Source of the DNA: Portunus trituberculatus
Lineage: Eukaryota > Arthropoda > Malacostraca > Decapoda > Portunidae
Reading direction: 5' to 3'
DNA length: 64,000 bases
Assembly (NCBI RefSeq): GCF_017591435.1
Contig: NC_059296.1
Coordinates: 12,327,938-12,391,937 of the forward strand
The translations under genes were made by a program, and so were the position numbers. Below are positions 12,517-45,989 of the stretch, in pieces (within the stretch, counting starts at the first letter, position 1; every line of letters starts with the position of its first letter). The notes beneath the pieces are model-generated. The model was not told the origin of the DNA. It ran no database searches and was given only the letters and a program-made list of their open reading frames with translations.

Positions 12517-12939
12517 CTAACTAACTAAACAACAATTTGGTTTCAGAAGTGGAAGATCTTGTGTCACAAATTTATTAAGTTTCTACAGCAGAGCAATAGA
12601 TATAATTCAGGAGAGGGATAGGTGGGCAGATGTGTCTACGTACTTGGATCTAAAAAAAAAATACTTTTTAAAAAACAGAAATGAAAACAGTGATAAAAGG
12701 TGAAGAATCAAAATGGTGTAGAGTTATAAGTAGAGTACCAAAGGGAACAGTTCTGGCCCCTGTAATGTTCATAGTGTATATCAATGATATGGTTGATGAG
12801 GTGGACAGTTATATAAGCTTATTTGCAGATGACGCAAAGTTACTGAAACGAATGGAAAATGACATGAATTGTGAAATGCTACAAAAAGATTTGAATAAAA
12901 TACACCAGTGGAGCAAAAAATGGGAAATGGAATCTAATG
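12514..12939 (+). mobile_element. Internal LINE fragment with deletion
   Basis: A relative of the 4.15-kb LINE. It covers FGFRSGRSCVTNLLSFYSRA, a YLDLKK remnant, then after an internal deletion VPKGTVLAPVMFIVYINDM and the intact SLFADDAKLL catalytic block, ending in WSKKWEMES. The deletion removes the AFDKVPHARLL-to-W region. The fragment ends where SINE copy 3 begins. Confidence 0.85.
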
Positions 12940-13218
12940 TAGGGGTTAGCACACTTGGTTTACACATGAGAAGCCGTAGGTTTGAGTCCCAAGTATGGCA
13001 TGGCAAAATGTACGAGTTTCTTAATGTGTAGCCCCTGTTCACCTAGAAGCAAGTAGGTACGTACATGATCTAACCAGTTAGTTATCGCCTCACTATTCTA
13101 GTGTGTGGCATGCGAGTGGTCTCAGTCCTACCCGAAAGTTGGTTAGTACAAGCTCTGGACTATTTCCATACGGGAACATCTGGCTGGGTGACCAGCAGAC
13201 CACTGTAGAAGAATGACA
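12940..13218 (+). mobile_element. tRNA-derived SINE, copy 3 (diverged)
   Basis: Carries the shared body (TGTAGCCCCTGTTCACCTAG) and a degraded head in which only GGGGTTAGCACAC and GGTTTGAGTCCC are recognisable. An AC array at 13217-13240 follows. It abuts the LINE fragment and no LINE continues on its far side. Confidence 0.8.
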
Positions 13219-13874
13219 CACACACACACACACACACACATCATCTTAGTAAGATGCTTCATAATTGAATATGGAGTTCTGTTATAGTATATGTATATCA
13301 TAAATACAAACAAAAGAATCTTGTTATCAATATAAGCAATATTTCAAATGATGATACATAATCATCAGTGACAATGAATAAAATAATTCTATTTCAGAAT
13401 TATTCACATGAATATAAATAAACTACACTTGATGCTAATACACTACATGTTACAATGAGTTATCTCAAAGTTCTTATAAAATTAATCACCAATCATTCAA
13501 TACTAAAAGTTTGAACCTAACAGTAAACACTTTGATCAGTATTTGACCTCAGGATAAAAAAAAATGTGCATGGTTAGTAAAAATAAATAAAAAAAAAAAA
13601 ATTAACACTTAAAATACGTAATGTTAGGAAATGAAAATAATCCAATACTGATAAATGCACCCAAAATACACTACAAATACCTTAGTATACGATACAGTGC
13701 AACACTAGATCAACATAATACTTCACTAATTCTACACAAATTAAATTATTAGGTTTTATGCTTCACAGTCAGTATCACTACTTGTAAACCACACATTACT
13801 GGCTACCTGAAGTGCTTGGTTTTGACGTCCTTAACATCTTTCATGATGTTGATCGCTCAAACTGCTGCTGGAGG

Positions 13875-33482
<19,608 letters not shown>

Positions 33483-34830
33483 GCTGAACACGTAATGGAC
33501 AGATTTCCTTCAATTCATCCAGATCTCGGCAACAGTTCCTCCCCTTCCCTATGTAATACACTCTATGCTTCCTGTACACTTTTCCAAGCCGCTGATTCAC
33601 TCACTCACTCAATCACTCCGCTTTGTTCACTTTGTTTTCGTTTTTTTTTCCCACGTGGTTGCTAATTTTCACTCATTCACGTACACACTTCTCACTGTTC
33701 TTCCTAGCATCACTCATCGTTCAGTCTCATCAGCTATCCCTCCGTCAGCGCCTCCAGCAGCTTGTTATCCCGAGTGATGGGGTGAGACTGGCTCCGTTAC
33801 GTGTCTCCTGCTGTCTGTTCTCCGTCAGCTGTGCCGCGTGTTAAGCCACTCAGCAGGGCGGCGTCTCTCCCCTGTAGCGACCCCACATGCAAAAGAGGGG
33901 CGAGTCTTATTACGTATACACCATCACACGGTCGGCAGGAGGCTCAGTGGCGCGTCCTCTGCACCTCAGGCCTTTACAGGGGGTCGAAAGTCTTGTTATA
34001 TTTTTATGCATCAACTGTCACCCGGTAGTGATTAGCCTGGAGGGAAATAGTTATCAGATAGGTGAGTGAGGCATTTATTATGGCGACGCTTCCCTTCTAC
34101 TCATGTAGGCTGGGCGGGGGCCGAGTCTGCCACCGGTGGAGAGGAAATTATTACCAAAGTACACGAAGATTACAGCTTACTGGTTAATTAGCGTCGTATA
34201 TACACTTTTTTTCCTGGTATAGTGAGTGAGGGTGCGAGTAGTGCAGTGGGATGGGGGAAGAGAGGGGGTGGAATTACGGAGGGAGAATAACGGAGGGAGG
34301 GATACAGCTGTCCTGTGTCTCAACCCCATGGCAACGTAGCCCGAGGACATTCTGACTGATTGGGTTTTGCTTGTGACGAAACAATGGAAGGCTAAGCGGG
34401 CACGGCGCTGTTTGGGCAAGTGCAAGGACAAAAAATAGTTTCAGGATTTCCCCCATTAAGCAATATATTACTCATTTATACGCTGTAGTAATGTCATGGA
34501 TCATATGTTACAGAGGGCACCACAGCATAGAGTATTCACATCACAGGAGAAGGAACACTTGGTAGGTACCGCGGAATAAAAAAAAAAAAAAAAAAAAGGT
34601 GGAAAAGTCTTCTATCAATAGAGTTTAGTAAAAATTACCATGGAAAAAAAAAGATCAAAATGAATAAACAGAATGAGTTCTCAAAAATCAATTATTCATA
34701 ATATGAGGGGAGTGACGAGGGATGGATGGGGGAAATTATGCGCGTGAGGCATCAGGAGGGAAGGGAGCGCCGAGGTGGGCGAGGGGTGAAGGTAATGGGC
34801 CAATTTTTCTGATGTTGATTATAAGCCTTA

Positions 34831-34974
<144 letters not shown>

Positions 34975-35689
34975 AACAAGACATAAACAACTAATACAAT
35001 TGAAATGAGTGCCAGCATAACGACACATTAATCATTAATTCACAAAACATAACGATTGTGAGAAAAGAATAAAGATATTTCATTTCTTTTCCCAGAACAA
35101 CAAGGACACGATATCCTTAAGTGCCACTTGATGCTCCTGTCCTCGTGTGTCCGGTGCTGTCCACGCAGGCGGGGGGCATCAACACCGTCACGCAAGCCAC
35201 TACGATGCGAAAGAGACTTTTTATTATCCTGACAACGTAAACATTGCGAGTACTTTAATACATAGGAAAGAAATCACTGACACAACAACACACCGGGAGC
35301 GATCGTCTTCTTTTCTGATGTTTACCATAGACAAGAGTGATGTATTTTCAGTCACCTAAGTAATGGCCACCCCTGTACAACTACGCAGTACTTGGCTGAC
35401 ACACACTCCACAACACCTGTGTTTGGCAACTGAGGCTCCGACCCAGCGACGCCTCCACCTGCCCGCACGGTTGCCACTTCCTTCCATTACTACACGGCAA
35501 CCTACATACACCAGAGTTTGCACCTTAAAAACTGACAGTGTTAATGAAAAAAGGGGTCTTGTGCAATACAATTTGTCTAAAAGTAAGCCTGATGGAAATT
35601 TTCGACATTTAGCGGCGCGTAAGTTGGCGTAAAATTGATTCTTGTTATCTTTTTTCCACACCAAACGAGTTACTTTCAGAACTCTTCGG

Positions 35690-35890
35690 TTGCCTCGGTG
35701 TTGATTTCTTCCGTGTGTCGGTACTCTGGTGGTGAATGTGAAGGGCAGTATGGGGACCAACGCCAATACTGATGTGGCGGACCTGGCGCGGTGATAGTGA
35801 CGCAAGGGGTGGCCGCGGCAGTGAAAGTGGCCACAAGGGGCATCGTGCGGCAAGGACAGCCTGGAGTAGTGCCACACCGCGCCTGGAGAG
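35690..35890 (-). other. GC-rich exon-like segment, unproven
   Basis: On the minus strand a TTTCTCTCCAG acceptor-like site at about 35884 opens into a GC-rich stretch with open frames, one ending EYRHTEEINTEATEEF then stop. It lies upstream of the Ig gene start. No family is recognisable and no partner exon was found. Confidence 0.2.
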
Positions 35891-36734
35891 AAATCAACGC
35901 ACTTCAAAACGCAATCTCAAGTTATACGCAACTACTAATGCATAACTATTAATTCAGTGCTTGTCTGTAAAAGACCAGGGAGTGGCGAGGGAGTGGTGCC
36001 ACGTCCCAGAGATTAAAGGGATAGGGCATCCTTACGTACCCAGGCCTCGTGCAACTGCGTCCTAACAACTTGTTCATATGCAGCAAGCAGCCTTGCAGCG
36101 CAGTGCTGCCTAGTGATATACACTATCTTCATCCATAGAATGACCGCCACCATCCTTTAACGGGTATCCAGCAGATGTTTCACATTCACCATAGGGTCAC
36201 ACCGCCACCGCGGCCTTCATAACACAAGAACGAGCACTGCGTACATACTAATGCCGTCTGAATGATCAAGGCTGAAGAAAGGTTCTACTCCCTCCGTGTA
36301 AGACAAATCATATAAACGGGAAAAAACCCCATAACATTTCCACTCCACATATTGAAGCCATTTAGTTTTTAAGAGGTGGATGAATATCCTATAACAGCCA
36401 AACCTTTAGGATTCCATAAACATCAGAATAACACGCATCCTTCTCTCTAAATAAAAAGAATATATGTGAATAATTTTGTTATGTCTCATTTTTTGTGCAG
36501 TTATTGAAAGTGCAGAAAAAAATTAAGTCTACCTTAACAGTGTAAAGTTTTCTTACATTTGTTTAAAAGGGAGACAAAAGTAAAAAGCAACGTTATGTGT
36601 CCCCAATACTTCGGATTAAAAAAAGTCAGGAGCACTTGACCAAACCAAGTAAATTTTGTATGCCATGACGATATATCACACTTAGAAGACTATCAGGATT
36701 CTATATCCTATAAAATTATCTGCATAACTAAACA

Positions 36735-37075
36735 CCACTCAAGGTATTTAGCGTGATGGACAACATAGCTTAAGAATATTGTCTAAGTCTAAGAGCTCCT
36801 TTACTAAGTGAGAGGAAAGAGGTGACAGTATAATAGTAATATAAGGTATGAACTACCAACCTGAGCCACAACAAAGACCTTAAAACACCTTACATGGGTC
36901 ACTGTACCGCTTAAGAATATTGCCCAAAAGTTCCTTAAGATAATGAATGGAAGGAAATCATAAAAGAAACCTGATAGGCCCGATAGGGTAAGTAAGGCAT
37001 GTAGAACTGTAAGACTAAGCGGAACTACACCACACGCCCTTCAAGCATCTTGCGTAAGGGACTGTACCACTTGAA
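36735..37075. repeat. ~150-bp diverged tandem repeat, 3 copies
   Basis: Related segments near 36739, 36887 and 37039 share GGxACTGTACCxCTTxAAxAAT-type cores. Divergence is strong. Confidence 0.5.
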
Positions 37076-37388
37076 TTACTGCAGATAAAAAGGAAGAGAG
37101 GCAAGAAAGCAAGAGGTGGCTGAATAAGTATCGTGAAATATGTGTAAGCAATGTATATAAGTCACCAAACAGACCACGAGTTACTAGAAAATATAGTTAT
37201 CCCTCCAAACTTCATGAAAGAAAACGAATCATCTCGATTCTTTTCAAGGGTAGCTTAGATTAATATTAAAGTAGGAATATTCCTGCCCATTAGAATTTTT
37301 TCTCCCATCTGTTTCTGCCACCATCAATAAAAAGACAGAGTACAGAAATATCCTTAACCTGCTTACATCCACACAACACCTTGGAAAA

Positions 37389-37513
<125 letters not shown>

Positions 37514-37928
37514 GCTTCTTCAAATCATGATTTACACAAAGAAGTGACTGACATTCAAGTACAAAATAAAAAATAAAAATACTGAATGAATCCTACCACA
37601 ACCTTACCTAACCTCAAATAAAATCACTAATGATACTTCAATATCATCCACAAATATAAAGGAAAGGAAAACATTACTGCAATGAAAGATATCATTTCTC
37701 TTTTCCTCCTGATAATGTTTTTTTTTTCAATACATCAAAAAATGAAAATGAAAGAAAGAAAATAAAGCGATGGAAATGTACTAACTTCCTCTTTCCTCCC
37801 TGCACTGTCTATGAGAAAACGGGTCCTCTTCCCTCTTTCCGCAGCACACCACAGTAAGCATGCAGCTCACGAGGCAGCACCCAGTGTCCATGCAGAGGCG
37901 CACTGTGACACAAACACTGCTAATTCAT

Positions 37929-37930
<2 letters not shown>

Positions 37931-37989
<59 letters not shown>
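37931..37989. repeat. (GA)n microsatellite
   Basis: About 29 units. Confidence 0.94.
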
Positions 37990-37994
<5 letters not shown>

Positions 37995-38099
37995 TGTATA
38001 TGTATGTGGAGGTATATGACAAATTTTTCTTTACCTACCTTTTTATTAGATTGTTATAATGAAATAAATCCCTAATTGAATAAAACATACCACTCTTCG

Positions 38100-38160
<61 letters not shown>
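38100..38160. repeat. (CA)n microsatellite
   Basis: About 30 units. Confidence 0.94.
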
Positions 38161-38163
<3 letters not shown>

Positions 38164-39390
38164 TCCCTCGCAATCAAAGGTTTCACACTCCTTCCCCCTT
38201 CCTCCCCTCACCACCCACACCGTTGCCGCCTCAGCATAATATACTTTCCCTGCTCCTCCTCCTCCTCCTCTTCCTCCTCCTGCTGGTGCTCCTTGACTCC
38301 TGAACACTGAGAGTCTTCCTTCCCCCAGCAGCGCACGTCTCCCTCCTATCCATACCTCAGCCACGTATACCAGGCATCATATTCCTGGACGTGTTCGTTT
38401 GTACTGCCCACATCCTATACTCTTTTTCTTTATCATTTTATTTGATTTTTTTTTTTCCTCCGGCAAGAACAGCTTACCTCAACTTACCATGACCAGAGTA
38501 TAGAATTTCCTGTGTTTTTTTTTATACTTGTTAATTTTGTTTTTATGTTACTTGTCTTGTTGTCTTTACAGTGTGTGTGTGTTTAGTCTTTGTTGTTGTT
38601 GTTGTTGTTGTTGTCATTTTCACTTATATTTTTTTTGTTTATCTTTTTTGTCATTTATAGTGACTCTGTTTTTATTTATTTATTTATCTATTTATTTTCA
38701 AGACAGTATTTTCGCATAGGAATTTCGTAAGCATGTTCGTGTTATCTATTTTCATCTTATTTTCTTTCTCACCTTGTATCTTCTCTGTCTTCAAGGATTC
38801 CTTCAGGTATAATTAGCAAACATCATCATGCAGACTCTACTCCCGCCAATCCGAACACCTGTCTTGAATATCGTATACGAACAACCTTGCAAAGTCCCCC
38901 TCACTATTCAAATACTGCTATTCCTCTTCTTAGCGCGATTACCATGGATACAGCAGATAATACACACAAAAAAAGAAAATATCAAGGAGCGAGAATACCA
39001 CGAGAAACGGAGGCGAGCAGGGATGAAGATATATATATAAAAAAAAAAGAAAAAAATAGAAAGGAAAAGTAAGACGTGCATTCCATCCACACTGACGCTC
39101 ACTCGCTGGAATAACGCTTCATTTTCTGCACCTCAGCTGAAATGGCCCACGAATCCCAACTTTCTGACGCTTCCCACACACGTCGATCAGGGATTTGAGG
39201 CCGAGATCATGCCTCCTCACCCTTTCCAGCCCCTCCCCGCCCCGCAACGCCCCGCCCAAGGCCCCACCATTCCACCACCCACCACTCGTCAGACGCACGG
39301 GAAGGCAAACGAGACTTGGGCAGAAATGATCGACGAATGGAGGGGGAAACTTTGATAAACGGGATATTATTGGATAAATACTGATGGACT

Positions 39391-39444
<54 letters not shown>

Positions 39445-39601
39445 CTTATATCTATCTATGTCATCATTTTCTTTTTTTGTTTCTTATTTTCTTCTCGTCG
39501 TTCTCCCATTTTTTTTTTTTTTTGTTCTTGTTCTTGTCCTTGTTCATGTTCTTCTTGTTCTTGTCCCTCTTTTTCTTCTTCTCCTCACCTCCTGTTTCTT
39601 T

Positions 39602-39634
<33 letters not shown>

Positions 39635-39703
39635 CTTCTTCTTCTTCTTCTTCTTCTTCTTCTTCTTCTTCTTCTTCTCCTCCTCCTCCTCCTCCTCCTC
39701 CTC
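39391..39703. repeat. (TTG)n, (TTC)n and (CTC)n arrays
   Basis: TTG at 39391-39441, then TTC at 39606-39677 changing by one base per unit into CTC at 39677-39703. Confidence 0.94.
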
Positions 39704-39893
39704 CTTCCATCTTTCTTTTCTCGTTTTACTTTCCTTTATTCACTCCTATTCTTCCCTTCTTTCTTTCTCTCTCTCTCAATCTTCCTCTCTTTCTACTATT
39801 TACACCTGGCAATTCACTTCTCCAGACCTCTTCTCTCTCTCTCTCTCTCTCTCTGCGGGATTCACATGACACCTGGAAAAAGGGAACTATGTC

Positions 39894-39895
<2 letters not shown>

Positions 39896-39939
<44 letters not shown>

Positions 39940-39979
39940 GTGATAAACTAACAACATGAAAGACAGTAACAAAATAGAT

Positions 39980-40038
<59 letters not shown>
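39896..40038. repeat. (GA)n and (CA)n arrays
   Basis: GA at 39896-39936 and CA at 39981-40038. Confidence 0.93.
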
Positions 40039-40040
<2 letters not shown>

Positions 40041-40285
40041 CTACACGAAATGACAACAAAAGTGCGTCTAAATTAAGTTGATGCGGAGTAACCTTTTTCT
40101 TTTCTTCTTCTTCTTTTTCCAAATCAATATCTTTTCAAACCACTTTTTATTTTTTCTACCAAAATGAAAAATAGAAATAAAACTGATGAAAAGAAACGAG
40201 AGGAAAAGATTGTAATGCTCCTAACCAACCAACTAAACACGTAATCTTTTCTCACACACAGTTGGGCGAGAGATTAATTTGCATC

Positions 40286-40444
<159 letters not shown>

Positions 40445-40984
40445 ACAGTTAACCTCTATCACACACACACAGACACAAACACACATTCAGTCACACAGAA
40501 AAAAAAAAAAAAACCCACTCAAAAAAATGATTCGGTATGAAATAACAAATGAACATCAAGGCGGTAAAGAAACAACCTGAGAGATAGAGAGGGAGTGAGA
40601 GTGAGAAAGAGAAAGAGAGAGAGAGTGAGAGTGACTGTGATGGTTCTCCCCAAATATATCTCGAGCTTGGGAATGAAATAACCGACAAATAAGTCACCGG
40701 GCATTAGAGTGGCGTCTGGGAATCGGTGTTTTGGTGGGTAAAAAGGGCGGGAGATGAGGGCGGGAGGGCTGGAGGAGGCGGTGACGAGGTTAGTGGTAAT
40801 GGCGGAGTCCCGGGGGCCGCTCACCACCGCCCTAACACACTCCAGATCCAGTTACCGCCAGGATAATCTAATTCTCATGGCGCACACATAACGAGCAGAC
40901 CGGCCTGAGCTCTGAGCCTCCCTCCTCCTACCTCCTCCTCCTCCTCCTCCTCCTCCTCCTCCTCCTCCTCCTCCTTCCTCCTTC

Positions 40985-41570
40985 CTCCTTCTGCCTCTGT
41001 TCCTCCTCTCTCTCTCTCTGTTATCTACCGCCCTCCTTCTCACTTTCTTCTTATCCTTTCTCTTCTTCCTGCTGGTTCTTTTTCTTTTCTTTTATTCGTC
41101 ATTATCCCCCTCCTCCTCTTCCTTCCTCCTTCCTCCTTCCTCCTCCTCTTTCTGCCTCTGTTCCTCCTCTCTCTCTCTCTCTTATCTACCGCCCTCCTTC
41201 TCGCTTTCTTCTTCTCCTATCTCTTCTTCCTGCTGGTTCTCTTTCTTTTCTTTTATTCTTCATCATTTTCTTTCTTCTGTTCCTCCTCCTCCTCTTCTTT
41301 CTGCCTCTGTTCTTTGTCTTATCTACTGCCTTCCTCCTTCTCTCTTTCTTCTTCTCCTTTCTCTTCTTTTTTCTGCTTCCCTTTTTCTCATTTATCACAC
41401 TCCTTTTATTCTTCATCATCTTCTTCCTTCCCTCCTCCTCCTCCTCCTCTTTCTGCCTCTGTTCCTCCTTTTTCTCTTATCTACCGCCCTCCTCGTTTTC
41501 TTTTTCTCTTCTTACCTGCTGCTTCTCTTTCTCTTATTTATCTCCCTTGTTTTATTCTTCATTATCTTCC
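40985..41570. repeat. ~150-bp pyrimidine-rich tandem repeat, 4 copies
   Basis: Units start at CTGCCTCTGTTC near 40991, 41152, 41301 and 41453. Each then has CTTATCTAC(C/T)GCC, a CTTTCTTCTTCTCC-like part and TTTTATTCTTCATC. Spacing is 161, 149 and 152 bases. Confidence 0.85.
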
Positions 41571-41936
41571 TTCTCCTTCTCCTCTTTCTCTTATTCATGT
41601 CCCCTACTTTTATTCTTCATCTTCCTATATCTCCGTCTCTGTCTCTGCCCCTTCCTCTTTTCCTTCTTCTTCCTGCTCTTACTTCTCTTCCCTTTTTGTC
41701 ATTTAATTCTTCCTCCTTTTCTCCTCTTTCTCCTTTTCGTCACTAGTTCTGTTCATCTTTCTCTTACATTCTCTTATCTTTCTCTATCTTCAACTACTTC
41801 TCTTCCTCTTCCTCCTCCTCCTCCTTCCTTCTCCTCCTCTATTCCAATTCCTGCTACTGATATTATTACTTCCATACCCTTGTTCCTTTCTCTGTTTCTC
41901 TGTTCGTTTACTAAGTTTCTTACGTCCCTCGCCTTG

Positions 41937-41939
<3 letters not shown>

Positions 41940-41988
<49 letters not shown>
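41940..41988. repeat. (CT)n microsatellite
   Basis: About 24 units. Confidence 0.93.
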
Positions 41989-41990
<2 letters not shown>

Positions 41991-42409
41991 GTAATACCTC
42001 CGTTACATTCAAAATTCTTTAATTGAAGCTCTATCGGTTTTTAAGAGTGTTTTTACGGTTCTAATGACAGATTAATAAGAGTTATACATTATTTAGAGGA
42101 GAAACAGTCCTAATATATCGGCTCATAATTTCTGTGGCCTTTGAAAATGGTCGTGGTGAAAGAAAAAGGCGTTTCTGAATATGGGCATTTGTTTTGTACC
42201 ATTCTCTAGTTCATTCCTGTGTCATCGTCTCTCTCTCTCTCTACTGGTAAGGGTTTCAAAGTGGCCAGCGTCGGGGAATTACCTGCCGCTCAGAAGACAG
42301 GCTACACGCTACACCTGGTGGAAATTAATGCAAACACAGATGGGGGGACAGTCGCTCTTCATCAGCCAAATAAAGTCTCTTCTCTCCCGGCTGACTAATA
42401 TAATGAGCC

Positions 42410-42412
<3 letters not shown>

Positions 42413-42474
<62 letters not shown>
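42413..42474. repeat. (GT)n microsatellite
   Basis: About 31 units. Confidence 0.94.
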
Positions 42475-42476
<2 letters not shown>

Positions 42477-42669
42477 CTATGGATCTTATTACATGTATTT
42501 TTTCATCTCTTCCTTTTGCTTTTTTGATAGTTGACTAGAAGGAAACAATTTTCTTATTTTTTCTCTTCTGTTCTTTTCTTATCCATTTCCATTTCTGAGA
42601 TATTGAAACAAAGCTCTGACAAAATACTATAGATTTCCACACTAGAAAAGAGAAAGAAGAAAATATTAA

Positions 42670-42673
<4 letters not shown>

Positions 42674-42709
<36 letters not shown>

Positions 42710-42780
42710 ACTTTCTTATCTATTTCCAACGGTGAGATATTGACAAAACATTGAGGAAACAGTCATCTCACCTGTTATCA

Positions 42781-42838
<58 letters not shown>
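42674..42838. repeat. (CT)n and (GA)n arrays in inverted arrangement
   Basis: CT at 42674-42706 and GA at 42785-42838. Confidence 0.92.
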
Positions 42839-42842
<4 letters not shown>

Positions 42843-43389
42843 ACTTGGCTTCTCCTACTCGTTTTCTGACTGATCGTTACTTTTCCCTCCCTTTTTGTCC
42901 CCCGCGTGAGGAAGTGGTGTACTGTCACAACACTCTTAATGGATGTCCTGTTTTCTAATCTCCCTCTGTTATTCCCCCACGGTTATACTTTCTGCAAACT
43001 GTTCAGGTCCTTCCCTGCCGGTGGGGCCGAAGGGGAAGGAGAAGGGGAGGGATTGGAAAGGCATGGGAGGAAGAGACCTTTACTTTTCTCCACTAACTGT
43101 ATTACCCTCCCTTTATCCTCCTTTCTTTTTCCTCCAGTTCCCTTCATCTTCCTACTAGTGAACCTCCTAATGCCTGTTTTAAGTTACTGTCAATCCACAC
43201 TAATTTCTTCTGCTTGTTTGTCATATTTTCATTTTCTTATGTCTGTTCATTTCGTTTTTTTGTTTCTCTTGTAACCCAACATGCTATTGTTCCTAATTTG
43301 ATATTAATCTCTACCTGCTTTACACGCCATATAACTTGGCTGTTGTAGGATAAAATTTTTCAATCAATCAATTAATCAAATGGTCAATC

Positions 43390-44340
43390 AATCTATTTTT
43401 GCAGTCTTTTTTTTTTCTCTTTCGTCTTAATAGATTTCTTTCTTCTAATTTTTATTCAGTCTAGATCTTGTAGTTCCATCCTCTTTCACTCTTTCGTCAA
43501 CTGTGCATAGCTTTCTCACAATCCTTATCCATATCTCTGATCTTTTCCTGCCTCTTGAAATCTAGTTTTTCTTCCTTTCTTTTTTCATTTTCACACATTG
43601 GTTCTGGTGTTTGTCGGGAAGCTTTATCTTTGCAACGGCGCTTCTCTTCTCCTCTTGTATCTTGTGCTCTCTTTCCTAATTCTTAAGCTCTTTTCTAATT
43701 TCATTCTTTAACTTCCTTCTTCTTTTGCGATATATACTCGTCCTTTCTAACTCTGTCCCGCCACTCCTGAGCTCATTAACCTATCTTTCTCTGTCCTTCC
43801 TGCCACATCAGCCTCTCCTCTCCTACCCAGCCATCCTTCAAGACCTTCCTTTCTCTTTCCTTCTCGCCTTCCGCTCTGCCGCCCCTGCTTCTTCCCTCCA
43901 GTCCTTGAATCTTTTCTTCCCATCCTCTCTCTCAGCCCTGATTCTCCTCCAATGATCTTTCTCTATGTAGCTTGTTCTCTTTATTCTCTTTCTTGCTTCA
44001 TTTCTACGCCATCTTTATTTTTATTATGTCTTTTTCTGTCTTAATAACTTCTTTTCTTCTCCCTCTCTCTGTACTACTTTTTTCTCTCTCCTCTTGTTCT
44101 TATCTATACGCAATACTTGTCTTTTTTTCTTTTCTTTCCATCTTTTACCTCAATATTTTTTCCCTCTTTTTTCTCCCATCTTTTTTTTTTTTTTATCTCC
44201 TTCTACTCCTCCATCCGTTTCTCGTGTCTCATTTCTCTTCTTTCCTCTGTCTATTCTCCTTTACCTTCCTTGATAAGTTCCTGCAATGTTCTTCGCCCTC
44301 TCTTTCCTTATCTCTTTCTCTTCCCTCACGAATTGAAGAG
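43390..44340. other. Pyrimidine-rich tract, no gene
   Basis: Nearly 1 kb of C/T-dominated sequence on the plus strand without a clean repeat unit. The long open frames (Ser/Phe/Leu-rich) follow from the composition. Confidence 0.7.
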
Positions 44341-44434
44341 ATAATAAGAAAGATATGAGCTACACTAAAGTACAAGACAAATATAAATACAAAGACACAT
44401 CGATTAAGTTAGGAAGAATTGAAAAAACAAACAA

Positions 44435-44439
<5 letters not shown>

Positions 44440-44474
<35 letters not shown>

Positions 44475-44482
44475 GAGAGAGA
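44440..44482. repeat. (GA)n microsatellite
   Basis: About 20 units with one GTGA interruption. Confidence 0.92.
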
Positions 44483-44754
44483 CCCTCCCTCATTTAACAA
44501 TAGAGGCGACGTTTACAAGATAATTAAATCGTCACAGAATTAGTGATGGAGGAAAACAGGGGAGACGGAGGGAGACAGCCGCAGGGGAGGAGGGAGACAA
44601 CGTGAGGGACGGGAGGAAGACATGGAGGGAGAAAAGAATGAAGGTGAATGAAAAGAGGAGCAGAGAAGCTTATGAGGTGGCAGGGGGAAAAGAAAACGGA
44701 GAAGAGAGGATAGCGAAGAGGCGGAACAATCAGGAACTAGACAGAAAGATAAGA

Positions 44755-44875
44755 AGAATTTAAATATAGAAGAATAAATACTGAAAGATAAGCAGGATTT
44801 AAATATATAAGAATGCATACAGAAATATTAGCAGGATTTAAATATAGGGAAATGCATACAGAAAGATAAGCATGC
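44755..44875. repeat. ~39-bp tandem repeat, 3 copies
   Basis: Units read GCAGGATTTAAATATA then AATGCATACAGAAA. Two are 39 bases long and the first is diverged. Confidence 0.8.
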
Positions 44876-45587
44876 AGAGTTTGATTATAACGCGTGGGCT
44901 TTGAAATAGGAGGTACCCTTAATAAGTATCCCATTCAGCCCATAAATTCCCGTGAAAAAAAAAAAAAAGTAATTGAGGATGGATGGTGAGGTAGAATAGG
45001 GAAGCATGAGTGGGATTCGGGAGTTATATACAAGGAAACTTTAACAAAATAGAACAAATAGACGCAACAACTAAAGACTAATATAACGAAATGGGTAACG
45101 CAGTCCACCATTATTCTCTCTCTCTCTCTCTCCTGTACCCAATCCTTCATTCTTTCTCAATAGCTTTCTTCTTCTTTTCTTTTCGTTTATTTTTTTATTT
45201 ATTTATCTATTTATTCATTCATTTATTTGTTATTATTATTTTTTTTTGCATACCGTCACTACATACACTTCATATTTTGATTCGTGAAGTGAAGATGTAT
45301 ACTTGAGAGAATGCAGAGATAGTATGTAGTGAGGATGAAGAAATGGTGCAGGGAGAGGTATATGCGCATAGTGAGGATGTATAAGGATGGTGTGGTGAGG
45401 ATGAAGGAAGTAGCATAGGGAGGATGTAAATATGTTATGGCGATGAAGGATAAATGTGTGTATATTAAAGAGTAAGGATATGCAGTGAGGGTGAAGGAAG
45501 GAATGATAGTGTAGTGTACAGTGAAGGAGTAGTGAGGATCCGAGCCACCTGGAGACTGAAATGATGCGTGTTCTATTAAATTGTTGT

Positions 45588-45622
<35 letters not shown>

Positions 45623-45779
45623 CTGATGTTGTTGTATCCTTCCCTTACTAAAAAAAACTGTCATTATGTGCTGTCTAAATAAACACTCGATCAATATACA
45701 CTGTTTATTACCAAATGTCCATGAATTACACAAAATAAGAAAAAAAGATAAAAAGATGGAGTGATACTGTATTTTTCTT

Positions 45780-45784
<5 letters not shown>

Positions 45785-45871
<87 letters not shown>
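45785..45871. repeat. (TA)n microsatellite
   Basis: About 43 units. A short GAT array lies at 45590-45622. Confidence 0.95.
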
Positions 45872-45876
<5 letters not shown>

Positions 45877-45989
45877 ACCTAACATTTGTTCTTAATCCAT
45901 AAAAATTCATATATCATACACACATATACTGTACAATAATGCATCAAAGTGATCTCTGGTCTAGGGCGGTCATTACTAGTCCAAGGAGA

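Noticed and set aside
43725..44358. Multi-pass membrane protein suggested by Leu/Phe/Ser-rich frames
   Set aside because: Composition effect of a pyrimidine-rich tract; similar frames occur in all three phases.
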